This document shows positions 34,519-43,191 of a DNA stretch of 64,000 bases, in pieces. Origin of the DNA: Streptomyces acidiscabies (GTDB taxonomy: Bacteria > Actinomycetota > Actinomycetes > Streptomycetales > Streptomycetaceae). The notes below the pieces were generated by a model that was not told the origin of the DNA, ran no database searches, and saw only the letters and a list, made by a program, of their open reading frames with translations. The stretch's first letter is position 1; the number at the start of each line of letters is the position of its first letter. The stretch is taken from positions 496,001-560,000 of the forward strand of contig NZ_JAGJBY010000002.1 in assembly GCF_020010905.1 (NCBI RefSeq), written 5' to 3'. A program made the translations under genes and the position numbers.

Positions 34519-35246
34519 CGCGCCTCCCGCAAGGCCGGCGCCGACAGGAGGACGAGGTCGTCCTCCTGGACCAGGTCGAAGCGCAGGGCGAGGGAGACCA
34601 GGGTTTCCTTCTTGCCGTTGAGGCGTCGGCCGCCGGGCTCGGCCGTGTCCTCGCGCAGGCGGAGCTTCACCGCGAGGTAGTCGATGTTCCAGTAGACGGC
34701 GGAGCGGGTGACGCCGGGCCAGACGTCGCGGAGGCGGTCCACGAGGTCCTCGACGGCGGGCAGCGGGGCGTGGGGTTCGCCGCGCAGGCGGGGTTCGCAC
34801 AGGGCCGTGAGGACGGCGAAGTAGCGCTTCGTACGGTCCAGGGAGAACGCCGGGGTCGTCGCCGCCCCGCTCAGCCCCCGCCGGGACACGCTGTGGAAGG
34901 CGTGGCGCGGGGCCCAGACGTCGAAGGCGAGGAGGTCCCCCGCGGCGGGCAGCACCACGCGGGCGAACTCGAAGGGGACCGGGGCCTCCAGCCGGCCCGG
35001 CGCGACCTTGACGTGCTCACCGGCGCCCTCGGGGTTCTCGACGACGTACGTCTGGTCCTCGCTGTGGTTGCTGAGCAGCCAGAACGTACGGTCGGGAACG
35101 ATCTCGCCGGCGACCCGGGGCACCCCCTCGTGCGCGATGACGAGCCCGCCGTCCGCCCTCCCGAACGGCAGCCGGTCCCCCGCACCGAGTCTGATCTGGC
35201 CGTTCGCGCTCGCACACGACGGTGGTACGACGATGAGGCTGTGCAT
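34515..35246 (-). CDS. FHA-like protein, operon partner of the Ser/Thr kinase
   Basis: A 243-residue soluble protein. The N-terminal half looks like an FHA phosphothreonine-binding fold (IRLGAGDRLPFGRADGGLVIAHEGVPRVAGEI, FWLLSNHSEDQTYVVEN, then the VKVAPGRLEAPVPF strand). The second half is helical and may hold a small winged-helix-like region (TRSAVYWNIDYLAVKLRLRE). Its stop overlaps the start of the kinase gene (ATGA), so the two products are made together. This supports a phospho-Thr reader or substrate role for the kinase. ATG 35246 has AAGGGGA upstream. Confidence 0.8.
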   Translation of the reverse strand: MHSLIVVPPSCASANGQIRLGAGDRLPFGRADGGLVIAHEGVPRVAGEIVPDRTFWLLSNHSEDQTYVVENPEGAGEHVKVAPGRLEAPVPFEFARVVLPAAGDLLAFDVWAPRHAFHSVSRRGLSGAATTPAFSLDRTKRYFAVLTALCEPRLRGEPHAPLPAVEDLVDRLRDVWPGVTRSAVYWNIDYLAVKLRLREDTAEPGGRRLNGKKETLVSLALRFDLVQEDDLVLLSAPALREAR

Positions 35247-35376
35247 GGAGTCGTCCCCTTCTCCGGGCAAGCCAGGGGGCTCGGCCCCCCGATCCGATGG
35301 GCCTGAGAGTAAGGGGAGCTTGGTGGTGTCCGCCACGCTTTGCCCGATAACGCAATATCCGCGAGGGCGAACAGCA

Positions 35377-35421
35377 CTCAGGCGTGCACGCCCGGAGCCG
35401 GTCCGAGGGTGCACGCCTGAG
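35377..35421 (-). terminator. Terminator of the RDD gene
   Basis: A perfect 13-bp stem CTCAGGCGTGCAC/GTGCACGCCTGAG with a 19-base loop lies 20 bp after the RDD gene stop on the minus strand. Confidence 0.75.
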
Positions 35422-35441
35422 GGTCGAAACCGCCGGCCGCG

Positions 35442-36164
35442 TTACCGGTTGTGGATGACCATCGTCTTGGACGCCTTGTCGTGCCAGCCTTGCTGGCGGC
35501 CCGACTTGTCCCAGAACGGGGACAGGTAGACGAGGAGCTGACCGATGCCGCAGGCGAAGCTGCCGACCATCGGGATGATCCAGCGGATGAACGAGGACCC
35601 CATGCCGGGCTTCTGGCCGGTCTCGACGTTCACGACGCGCAGCCCCACGGCGAGCTTGCCGAGGGTGGCGCCCTTGAGGCCGACCATCAGCCACTCGTAC
35701 ACGAAGCTGACGACGGTCAGCAGGAGGGCTATCGCGGTGAACTTGCCCACGACGTCGCTCGCGGCGTCGTTCACGCACGCCTCGTAGACGGCCGAGGAGG
35801 CGTTCGCGTCACAGTCGTTGACGGAGCTGACGCTCCCCGCGAGACCGGCGATCGCGAAGGCCAGGTACACGACGAAGATGATGGCGCCGTCGATGAGGCG
35901 CGCACCGAGGCGGCGGCCCATCGACGCGACCTGCGGGGCGCCGGTGTTGTAGCCGGGCGGCGGGTAGCCGCCGGGGCTCTGCGGGTAGCTCGGGTAGCCC
36001 TGCGGCGGCTGCTGCCCGTACTGCTGCTGGTCCTGGGGGTAGCCGTAGCCCTGCGGGGGCTGGCCGTATCCGGGCTGCTGCTGCGGCTGGCCGTAGCCGC
36101 CGGGCTGCGGCTGCTGGGGCTGCTGGCCGTAGGGGTTGCCGGGCGGCGGCGCGCCGAAACTCAT
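35442..36164 (-). CDS. RDD family membrane protein with Gln/Pro/Gly/Tyr-rich N-terminus
   Basis: A 240-residue protein. The first ~85 residues are repeats of GYGQP/PPGYP type, a disordered tail common in actinobacterial RDD proteins. The RDD domain follows (MGRRLGARLIDGAIIFVVYL with the R-D pair, a central helix around FVYEWLMVGLKGATLGK, and LGKLAVGLRVVNVETG), giving three to four helices. Transport or stress functions have been proposed for the family. GGAGG precedes ATG 36164. Confidence 0.9.
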   Translation of the reverse strand: MSFGAPPPGNPYGQQPQQPQPGGYGQPQQQPGYGQPPQGYGYPQDQQQYGQQPPQGYPSYPQSPGGYPPPGYNTGAPQVASMGRRLGARLIDGAIIFVVYLAFAIAGLAGSVSSVNDCDANASSAVYEACVNDAASDVVGKFTAIALLLTVVSFVYEWLMVGLKGATLGKLAVGLRVVNVETGQKPGMGSSFIRWIIPMVGSFACGIGQLLVYLSPFWDKSGRQQGWHDKASKTMVIHNR

Positions 36165-36390
36165 GGCTGGATTCCTCCGTTGGACTACGCGGGGACGGCG
36201 CGGGCAAGCGGAGGAATGTCGATAAGTGAGCGGTTCTTCCCCCGACCTGACCGCTGATGTGCGGTTTTCATCGTTGATGGTCGGGCGAGTTCTTGTCCAG
36301 CCCGATTCGCCGGGTGTTGTGCAAGTGCAACATCGGTGACAGGAGTGACCGGATTGGAAGCGGGGACCCGTCATCCGCGAGGATGGCCGC

Positions 36391-37248
36391 ATGACCGCCC
36401 AGATTCTCGATGGCCGGGCCACCGCGGCCGAGATCAAGTCGGAGCTGACCACGCGCGTGGCGGCGCTGAGAGACCGGGGCGTCGTGCCCGGCCTCGGCAC
36501 CGTCCTCGTCGGCGACGACCCCGGCAGCCGCAAGTACGTCGCCGGCAAGCACCGGGACTGCGCGGAGGTCGGCATCGCCTCCATCCAGCGTGAACTCCCC
36601 GCGACGGCCACGCAGGAGGAGATCGAGAAGGCCGTCCACGAGCTGAACGAGGACGCGTCCTGCACCGGTTACATCGTCCAGCTCCCGCTCCCCGCGGGCA
36701 TCGACGAGAACCGCATCCTCGGCCTCATGGACCCGGCCAAGGACGCGGACGGCCTCCACCCCACCAACCTCGGCCGCCTCGTCCTCGGCGAACCCGCGCC
36801 CCTGCCCTGCACGCCGAACGGCATCCTCACGCTCCTGCGCCGCCACGGCGTCCGGATCGACGGCGCGGAGGTGGTCGTCGTCGGACGCGGTGTCACGATC
36901 GGCCGCCCGATGCCGCTGCTGCTGACCCGGCGCAGCGAGAACGCGACGGTGACGCAGTGTCATACGGGTACGAGGGATCTGGCGGCGCACCTGCGGCGGG
37001 CGGACATCGTCATCGCGGCGGCGGGGTCTCCCCACCTGGTCCGCGCGCAGGATGTGAAGCCGGGGGCGGCTGTGCTGGACGTGGGGGTGTCGCGGGGGGC
37101 CGACGGGAAGATCGTCGGGGATGTCCATCCTGACGTGCGTGAGGTCGCCGCGTGGATCTCGCCGAACCCGGGCGGGGTCGGGCCCATGACCCGAGCGCAT
37201 CTGCTGGTCAACGTGGTCGAGGCGGCGGAGCGCGGTGCCGGGCGATAA
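36391..37248 (+). CDS. folD: Methylene-THF dehydrogenase/methenyl-THF cyclohydrolase
   Basis: A 285-residue bifunctional enzyme that converts 5,10-methylene-THF to 10-formyl-THF with NADP. Motifs: SRKYVAGKH with the catalytic Tyr/Lys pair, YIVQLPLPAGID, PCTPNGILTLLRRHG, the Rossmann region VVVVGRGVTIGRPMPLLL, and ISPNPGGVGPMTRAHLLVN. It supplies formyl-THF to PurN and PurH encoded 5 kb away. A tandem GTGCAA-GTGCAA word lies ~65 bp upstream. A DUF3017 gene overlaps its 3' end. Confidence 0.97.
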   Translation: MTAQILDGRATAAEIKSELTTRVAALRDRGVVPGLGTVLVGDDPGSRKYVAGKHRDCAEVGIASIQRELPATATQEEIEKAVHELNEDASCTGYIVQLPLPAGIDENRILGLMDPAKDADGLHPTNLGRLVLGEPAPLPCTPNGILTLLRRHGVRIDGAEVVVVGRGVTIGRPMPLLLTRRSENATVTQCHTGTRDLAAHLRRADIVIAAAGSPHLVRAQDVKPGAAVLDVGVSRGADGKIVGDVHPDVREVAAWISPNPGGVGPMTRAHLLVNVVEAAERGAGR

Positions 37249-37933
37249 GGGGGAGGCCGAGAAGGGGTCGGCCGGGGAAGGGACGGCTGGGGAGAGGATG
37301 GCCGGGGAGAGGGCGATCGGGGCGGGGAGGGCCAGGGCGGGGGCGGTCGGAGCGGGTGCGCCCGTGGCGGAGCCTTCCGCGACCGAACCCCCTGCGGCGG
37401 AACCTCCCGTGACACGGTCTTCCGCAACCGAACCCCCCACCCCCGGCCTCCCTACAAGTGCGGCCTCCCCGTCGCGCGACACTGGACAGCAGCGTACGAA
37501 CGATCGAGGCGAGGAGCCCGTGGCCGAAGAGGCAGTCAACCGGCGTGGCAGCAGGCGGTTTCCGCGGATCACGCGGGACACGGCGCGGCCCGAGGGGAGT
37601 GGGCGGGCGGTCGCCGGGGCGTCGTCCGTGCCGGCGCGGCAGTGGCCGATGCTGGCGGTGTTCGGGACGGTGGCGCTCGGGCTGCTGATCACCGCGCTGG
37701 ACCAGTTCCGGGTGGGGACGATCATCATCGGGGTGGCGCTGTTGGGCGGGGCCGTCATGCGGTGGCTGCTGCCGGGCGTGGGGATGCTGGCCGTGCGGTC
37801 GCGGTTCACCGACATCGTGACGTACGGGGTGCTGGGGCTGGCGATCGTGCTGCTCGCGCTGATGGCCCAGCCGAACCCGCTGCTCCAGATCCCCTTCCTC
37901 AAGGACACCCTGCACTTCACGGTCAAGACCTGA
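37235..37933 (+). CDS. DUF3017 membrane protein
   Basis: A 232-residue protein. The first ~130 residues are low complexity (Gly/Ala/Glu/Pro). The conserved part has three membrane helices (WPMLAVFGTVALGLLITAL, VGTIIIGVALLGGAVMRWLL, ILVTYGVLGLAIVLLALMA-like) typical of DUF3017, which follows folD in many Streptomyces. The GTG at 37235 overlaps folD by 14 bp. A later GTG within the low-complexity region is equally possible. Confidence 0.75.
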   Translation: MPGDKGEAEKGSAGEGTAGERMAGERAIGAGRARAGAVGAGAPVAEPSATEPPAAEPPVTRSSATEPPTPGLPTSAASPSRDTGQQRTNDRGEEPVAEEAVNRRGSRRFPRITRDTARPEGSGRAVAGASSVPARQWPMLAVFGTVALGLLITALDQFRVGTIIIGVALLGGAVMRWLLPGVGMLAVRSRFTDIVTYGVLGLAIVLLALMAQPNPLLQIPFLKDTLHFTVKT

Positions 37934-38036
37934 GGTGCTGTCGACTCATCGACAATTCCCTCCCGGTGCCTGTCGATTCCGGCGCTGAACCGGACTAACG
38001 TCTCTGAACGGGACGGACTGTCACTGGGGGGACACG

Positions 38037-39134
38037 ATGGCTCGCTGGAAGCCTCTGCCGGACGAACTCGACCCGCGGATGGTCGAGTTCGTCGTCCACA
38101 TGCGGCGTGCGGTCGACCGCAGCGGGCTGAGTACGCCGGCGCTGGCCGAGCGCACGGGCTACAGCCGTACGTCGTGGGAACGCTTCCTGGACGGCCGCCT
38201 CCTGGCTCCCCGCCGGGCGGTCGACGCCTTCGCCGAGGCCACGGGGATCTCGCCGGTCCACCTGACGACGCTGTGGGAACTCGCGGAACAGTCCTGGGGC
38301 CCCGGCTCCCACGACCGTGCGACCGCCCAACTCCGGGTACCTCCAACGGCGTTGCCGACGAGGGAGGTGGGCGGCCCGACGGAGGGGAACTCTTGGGGGT
38401 TGGCGGGGTACAAGGGGCCGTCGCGGGTGGGGGGTTCGGGGGAGGGCGGGGGTAACGGGGCGGCGGGGGCTGGGAGTTCGGCGGAGGGTGGTGGACAGGG
38501 GGCGGCGAGGGCCGGTGGCTTGGCGGAGAGCGGTAGCAAGGGGGCGGTGGGGGCCGGGGGTTCGGCGGAGGAGGGCGCCAAGGAGCCGGTGGAGCGCGAG
38601 AGTTCCCTCGCTACGGCCGTCCGTTCCGAAGCCGGCGTCAAGTCCGCCCCCCGCTGGCTCACCTTCGTCGCAGGGGCGCTCGGCGTCGTCGCCCTCGCCG
38701 GTGCCGCCTTCCTCCTGACGGATAGCGGCCCCGACGACACCCCCGCCGCAGCCACCAACTCCCCCTCCCCGTCCACGAGTTTCCGCCCCACCCTCCCACC
38801 CGGCGTCAAATGCAACGGCCCCACCTGCACCGGCAAGGACGCGGAGACGATGGGCTGCGCCGACGACCTGGTGACAACAACGGCAAGGGCGACGGTCGCC
38901 GGAACACAGGTCGAGGTGCGGTACAGCAAGACGTGCGGCGCGGCGTGGGGCCGGATCGTGCAGGCGGGCCCGGGGGACGTCGTACAGGTAACGGTGGGGA
39001 GGACACACCAACGGGGCGAGATCACGACGACGGACGACACGATCGCGTACACACCGATGATCGCGGTACGAACGCCGGGAGAGGCGAGGGCGTGCGCGGA
39101 ACTGGCGTCGGGAAGGCGGGGGTGTACGGGGTAG
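38037..39134 (+). CDS. XRE HTH membrane protein with DUF2690 ectodomain
   Basis: A 365-residue protein. Residues ~15-85 form an XRE-like HTH (FVVHMRRAVDRSGLSTPALAERTGYSRTSWERFLDGR). A Gly/Ser/Ala-rich linker with four 14-residue repeats spans ~125-182. A membrane helix (LTFVAGALGVVALAGAAFLL) leads to an outside DUF2690 domain (CNGPTCTGKDAETMGCADD, then AWGRIVQAGPGDVVQVTV) with conserved cysteines. The design suggests a one-component regulator tethered to the membrane. GGGGGGAC precedes ATG 38037. Confidence 0.85.
   Translation: MARWKPLPDELDPRMVEFVVHMRRAVDRSGLSTPALAERTGYSRTSWERFLDGRLLAPRRAVDAFAEATGISPVHLTTLWELAEQSWGPGSHDRATAQLRVPPTALPTREVGGPTEGNSWGLAGYKGPSRVGGSGEGGGNGAAGAGSSAEGGGQGAARAGGLAESGSKGAVGAGGSAEEGAKEPVERESSLATAVRSEAGVKSAPRWLTFVAGALGVVALAGAAFLLTDSGPDDTPAAATNSPSPSTSFRPTLPPGVKCNGPTCTGKDAETMGCADDLVTTTARATVAGTQVEVRYSKTCGAAWGRIVQAGPGDVVQVTVGRTHQRGEITTTDDTIAYTPMIAVRTPGEARACAELASGRRGCTG
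38409..38581 (+). repeat. 42-bp in-frame tandem repeats in the XRE-DUF2690 linker
   Basis: Four degenerate 42-bp units encode 14-residue blocks such as GAAGAGSSAEGGGQ, GAARAGGLAESGSK and GAVGAGGSAEEGAK. Length should vary between strains by multiples of 14 residues. Confidence 0.65.
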
Positions 39135-39310
39135 GAGGCGCAGGGGCTATGTGCGGCTACTGCCGAGAGGACGCGACGGGCCACGCGTACCCGCAGCCGA
39201 CCGCCGGACAGCCCCCCGTCTTTTAGGGGCGCGGGGCTGTATCGATGTGCGGCTCCGCCGCGTGGGCGCGACTAGCCACGACGCACCCGCACCCCGCCAA
39301 GCACAGTCCC
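39135..39310 (+). repeat. Two copies of a Streptomyces interspersed intergenic repeat
   Basis: Around 39223-39295 is a TTTTAGGGGCGCGGGGCTG core followed by GTGCGGCTCCGCCGC, GCGCGACTAGCCACGACG and CACCCGCAC, the pattern of a short repeat common between Streptomyces genes. A diverged copy (AGGCGCAGGGGCTATGTGCGGC ... GGGCCACGCG ... ACCCGCAGCC) lies just upstream at 39135-39200. Identification is from memory of that repeat family. Confidence 0.55.
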
Positions 39311-39652
39311 ACCCCCTCGGAACCCGCCCCCAACAAACCCGCCCCCGAAATTTCCGGCCCCCCGTGTTTGTCCCCCCAACTCCAGGGCACGCGCACTACA
39401 ACCCCACGGGAGCCCGGCTCGCCCGGCCGCCGCCCCCGTCCTGGCGGTCGTCGGTCACTCCTCTCCCGGACCGGCGACCGCCATTTCGCGTACCCACCCC
39501 CCACCCACCAAGATCTGTGGGCTGAGCCACACAACCCCGCGCACCCCCCATCCCGGATGCGCGATAGCCTGACCGCTGGATTCTCTTGATGCCAAGAGAT
39601 CGATCATCCGGGGCAGGGACGCCCCACCGCCAGCTGTCATACGGAGAACGCC
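39311..39652 (+). other. mdh upstream region
   Basis: No gene with credible coding pattern is seen. C-rich sequence is followed by a -10-like TAGCCT (39565-39570) and a palindrome at 39582-39599, about 55 bp before the mdh start. Confidence 0.45.
39582..39599. promoter_or_regulatory. Palindrome upstream of mdh
   Basis: TCTCTTG-ATGC-CAAGAGA is a perfect 7-bp inverted repeat, about 12 bases after the TAGCCT -10-like element. It would cover the transcription start, a place typical for a repressor site. The regulator is unknown. Confidence 0.5.
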
Positions 39653-40642
<990 letters not shown>

Positions 40643-40667
40643 GTCTGATCGGTTACGACCGAATCGA

Positions 40668-40710
40668 GGCCCCCGGGTGACCGTATCGTCGCCCGGGGGC
40701 CGGCGTTTTT
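40668..40710 (+). terminator. Intrinsic terminator of mdh
   Basis: Stem GGCCCCCGGG/CCCGGGGGCC (40668-40677 with 40692-40701), 14-base loop, then TTTTT at 40706-40710. Confidence 0.88.
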
Positions 40711-40755
40711 GGCGAACCCGGTCTCCCGCACGCCCCTTTCGGGCACGGTGGAGCC

Positions 40756-41877
40756 ATGCGTGATTTCCGGGACAGCGCGCCGTCCTACCTCACCGTCCGC
40801 GTCACCCCGCAGGCGGGCCCGCTCGCCGCGTTCGCGGAGCAGGAGGCGGCGGAGGCGATGGAGCGGTACCCGATGGTCGTCGGCCTCGGGGCGCCGCAGT
40901 TCTTCCCCACCCGCGAGTGCGAGACGGGGGGTTGGGAGATCCTCAGCGCCGGATGCGGTGAGCCGCAGGGCGCGCGGGACGACCTCGGCAGCCACTTCCG
41001 TACGTACGCGGGGAACGCCGACGACGAGGCCGTGCGCCGTAAGTGGATGGCCGCGGCGGAGCGGATCGAGCGGGAGGTCGTCGACGAGTTCCGGGTACGG
41101 GGGGAGAGGTTCCGTATCGCGCGTGCGGGACAGTTCGTCCGTCTGGGCCCCAACGGCCCCGAGCCGCCCCGCCCTTCCGACCGCGACACCGCCGACGTCG
41201 GCGCGGCGTACCGCCTCGACCACCGGGACGACGGGTTCGTCATCGACCCCTACACCCCGACGGGTCTCTCCGACGGACTCCTCAAACTGGAGTTGCTCAG
41301 CCTCGCCGGGCCGGCCGGTGACGTACCGCAGGAGGTACGGGACGACGCCGTCGCGGCGCAGTACGACTATCCCGGCGGGGTGCTGCTGACGCCGGTCTTC
41401 GTCATCTCCCGGCGGGAGCGCGGCGGCGGTTGGTCCCCGGCGAACCCTGACGCGACGCACGCGACCCCCCAGGGCGCGCGGGACTCCCTCTCCCACTGGC
41501 TCCGGGTCACCGGCCCCTGGAGCAAGGACCTCGACGACGCGAAGAAGGCGGAGTGGGCGGCGCTGGCGGACCGCCTCGACGAGACCCGCAAGAACGTCCT
41601 GACCGTCGACGGCGTCCGCTACCGGATCACCCGGGTCGACCGCATCGTCCGCATGGGCCCCGACGGCCCCGAGACCCCCCGCCCCTCCGACCCGGACCCC
41701 GAGCCCCCCATCACCGTCCACGTCCAGCAGCTCAAGGAGGCGGGCCTGTGGGAGGACGACGAGCACAAGCCCATCGAACTCGACGAGAGAACTCTGGAGT
41801 ACCAGTCCCTCGTGGAGGAGGAAGAGGCGAGGCAGAGGGAGTGGAGGAGGGCCCGGGGGCTGCGGGACCCGGACTAG
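40756..41877 (+). CDS. DUF5954-type protein, first paralogue
   Basis: A 373-residue soluble, acidic protein without signal peptide. It holds an internal duplication: a unit ending FRIARAGQFVRLGPNGPEPPRPSD (about residues 115-142) recurs as YRITRVDRIVRMGPDGPETPRPSD (about 295-320), each preceded by an R/K-W-A/M-A-A-x-R region. The family appears only in Streptomyces and relatives as far as remembered, and its function is unknown. A close relative follows on the same strand 97 bp downstream. Confidence 0.75.
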   Translation: MRDFRDSAPSYLTVRVTPQAGPLAAFAEQEAAEAMERYPMVVGLGAPQFFPTRECETGGWEILSAGCGEPQGARDDLGSHFRTYAGNADDEAVRRKWMAAAERIEREVVDEFRVRGERFRIARAGQFVRLGPNGPEPPRPSDRDTADVGAAYRLDHRDDGFVIDPYTPTGLSDGLLKLELLSLAGPAGDVPQEVRDDAVAAQYDYPGGVLLTPVFVISRRERGGGWSPANPDATHATPQGARDSLSHWLRVTGPWSKDLDDAKKAEWAALADRLDETRKNVLTVDGVRYRITRVDRIVRMGPDGPETPRPSDPDPEPPITVHVQQLKEAGLWEDDEHKPIELDERTLEYQSLVEEEEARQREWRRARGLRDPD

Positions 41878-41974
41878 CCGGTGTCACCCCCCGAACGCAC
41901 GGTGGTGCGACCGAATCCTCAAGACAGGGCAATTGGCATGTCTGCCCACCCCCTCAACCGGGCACGGTACGTGC

Positions 41975-43114
41975 ATGACCGATTACCAGGACAACCATCC
42001 GGCCTACCTCACGTTCCGGATGACCGTCCCGGAAAGCCCCCTCGCTCAGTTCGCGGACCAGGAAGCGTGGCGGGCACGGGACCGGTACCCGCAGGTGATG
42101 GGGCTGGGGCTGCCGGAGTTCTTCTACATGGGGGAGTGCGAGCAGGGGGGTTGGGAGGTGCTGGGGTACGGGAACATCACTCCCCAGGCCGCCCGCGACT
42201 CCCTCGGCAGCCACTTCCGCATGAGCGCGAAGGACGCCGAGGACGCCGGTGACGAGAAGAACCGCCGTAAGTGGATGGCGGCGGCGAAGCGCATGGACCG
42301 CGAGGTCGTGAACGACCTGACCGTCCAGGGCCGTCGCTATCGGATCGTCCGGGTCAGCCGTTTCCTGAGGATGGGCCCCAACGGCCCCGAGCCGCCCCGC
42401 CCTTCGGACCGCGACACGGGCGAGGTCGGAGGCGGTGACGTCCCCGGCCCGAAGGACCAGGGCCACATCGTCGACGTCTTCGCCTGGACCGGCCTCTCCG
42501 AAGGCATCCTGAAGATGGAACTCGTCGACTTCGTGAACGCCCGCGACCACACGACCGAGGAGGGGTACGAGGATTCCCGCAGGGCCCGCCGCGAGTACCC
42601 CGGCGGCGTCCTGATGCCCCCCGTGTTCACGGTCTCCGAGCGCCGCGACGGCCAGTGGGGCGCGTTCAACATCGCCTCCTCGTACGCGACGGCGCAAGGC
42701 GCCCGCGACGCCCTCGCCTCGTACCTCCGGCTGCACGGCCCGTGGGAACTCGGCCTCGACGAGAAGACGAAGGCCGAGTGGGCGGCGCACGCCGACCGGC
42801 TCGACGAGACCCGCGCCAACGCCCTTGTCGTGGACGGCGTCCGCTACCGCGTCACCCGCGTGGAACGCCTCGTCCGCATGGGCCCTGACGGCCCCGAGCC
42901 GCCCCGCCGCTCCGACTACGACCCCGACGAGCCCTCCGACGTCCAGGTCAAGCGCCTCAAGGACGCGGGGCTGTGGAAGGACGAGGAGGACGACACTCCG
43001 ACCGACCCGGAGATCAGCAAGCAGATGGAGGAGTACCACGCCTTGTGGGAGGCGGAACGCGCGCGGAAGAAGGCGTGGCGGAAGGCTAGGGGGATGCGGG
43101 ACCTGGACAAGTAG
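41975..43114 (+). CDS. DUF5954-type protein, second paralogue
   Basis: A 379-residue protein alignable end to end with the preceding gene (shared start YLTFRMTVPESPLAQFADQEA against YLTVRVTPQAGPLAAFAEQEA; shared LGSHFR, RKWMAAA and RMGPxGPEPPRxSD blocks). It has the same internal duplication. ATG 41975 is used since it gives a start equal to the paralogue's; no clear ribosome site precedes it. A tandem gene duplication is evident. Function unknown. Confidence 0.75.
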   Translation: MTDYQDNHPAYLTFRMTVPESPLAQFADQEAWRARDRYPQVMGLGLPEFFYMGECEQGGWEVLGYGNITPQAARDSLGSHFRMSAKDAEDAGDEKNRRKWMAAAKRMDREVVNDLTVQGRRYRIVRVSRFLRMGPNGPEPPRPSDRDTGEVGGGDVPGPKDQGHIVDVFAWTGLSEGILKMELVDFVNARDHTTEEGYEDSRRARREYPGGVLMPPVFTVSERRDGQWGAFNIASSYATAQGARDALASYLRLHGPWELGLDEKTKAEWAAHADRLDETRANALVVDGVRYRVTRVERLVRMGPDGPEPPRRSDYDPDEPSDVQVKRLKDAGLWKDEEDDTPTDPEISKQMEEYHALWEAERARKKAWRKARGMRDLDK

Positions 43115-43117
43115 GTG

Positions 43118-43146
43118 CGCCGGGGACGCGCGTTGGGTCCCCGGCG
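43118..43146. terminator. Bidirectional terminator
   Basis: Perfect 10-bp stem CGCCGGGGAC/GTCCCCGGCG with a 9-base loop between the convergent DUF5954 and MFS genes. Confidence 0.8.
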
Positions 43147-43191
43147 TCTCAAGTGACGTCCGCTGCGAGGGACTTCAACGCCGGGTGCTGT

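Noticed and set aside
36165..36390. ZTP or THF riboswitch upstream of folD
   Set aside because: No CGTGACTGGC / CGGGGAGCG / GCCTGGGC blocks; only a short GTGCAA repeat and unremarkable sequence.
39245..39589. A 114-codon frame upstream of mdh
   Set aside because: Runs through the interspersed repeat and the mdh promoter region, Pro/Arg-rich composition, no ribosome site.
40668..40710. Attenuator or operator ahead of the DUF5954 gene
   Set aside because: Stem, loop and T-tract fit a plain intrinsic terminator of mdh.
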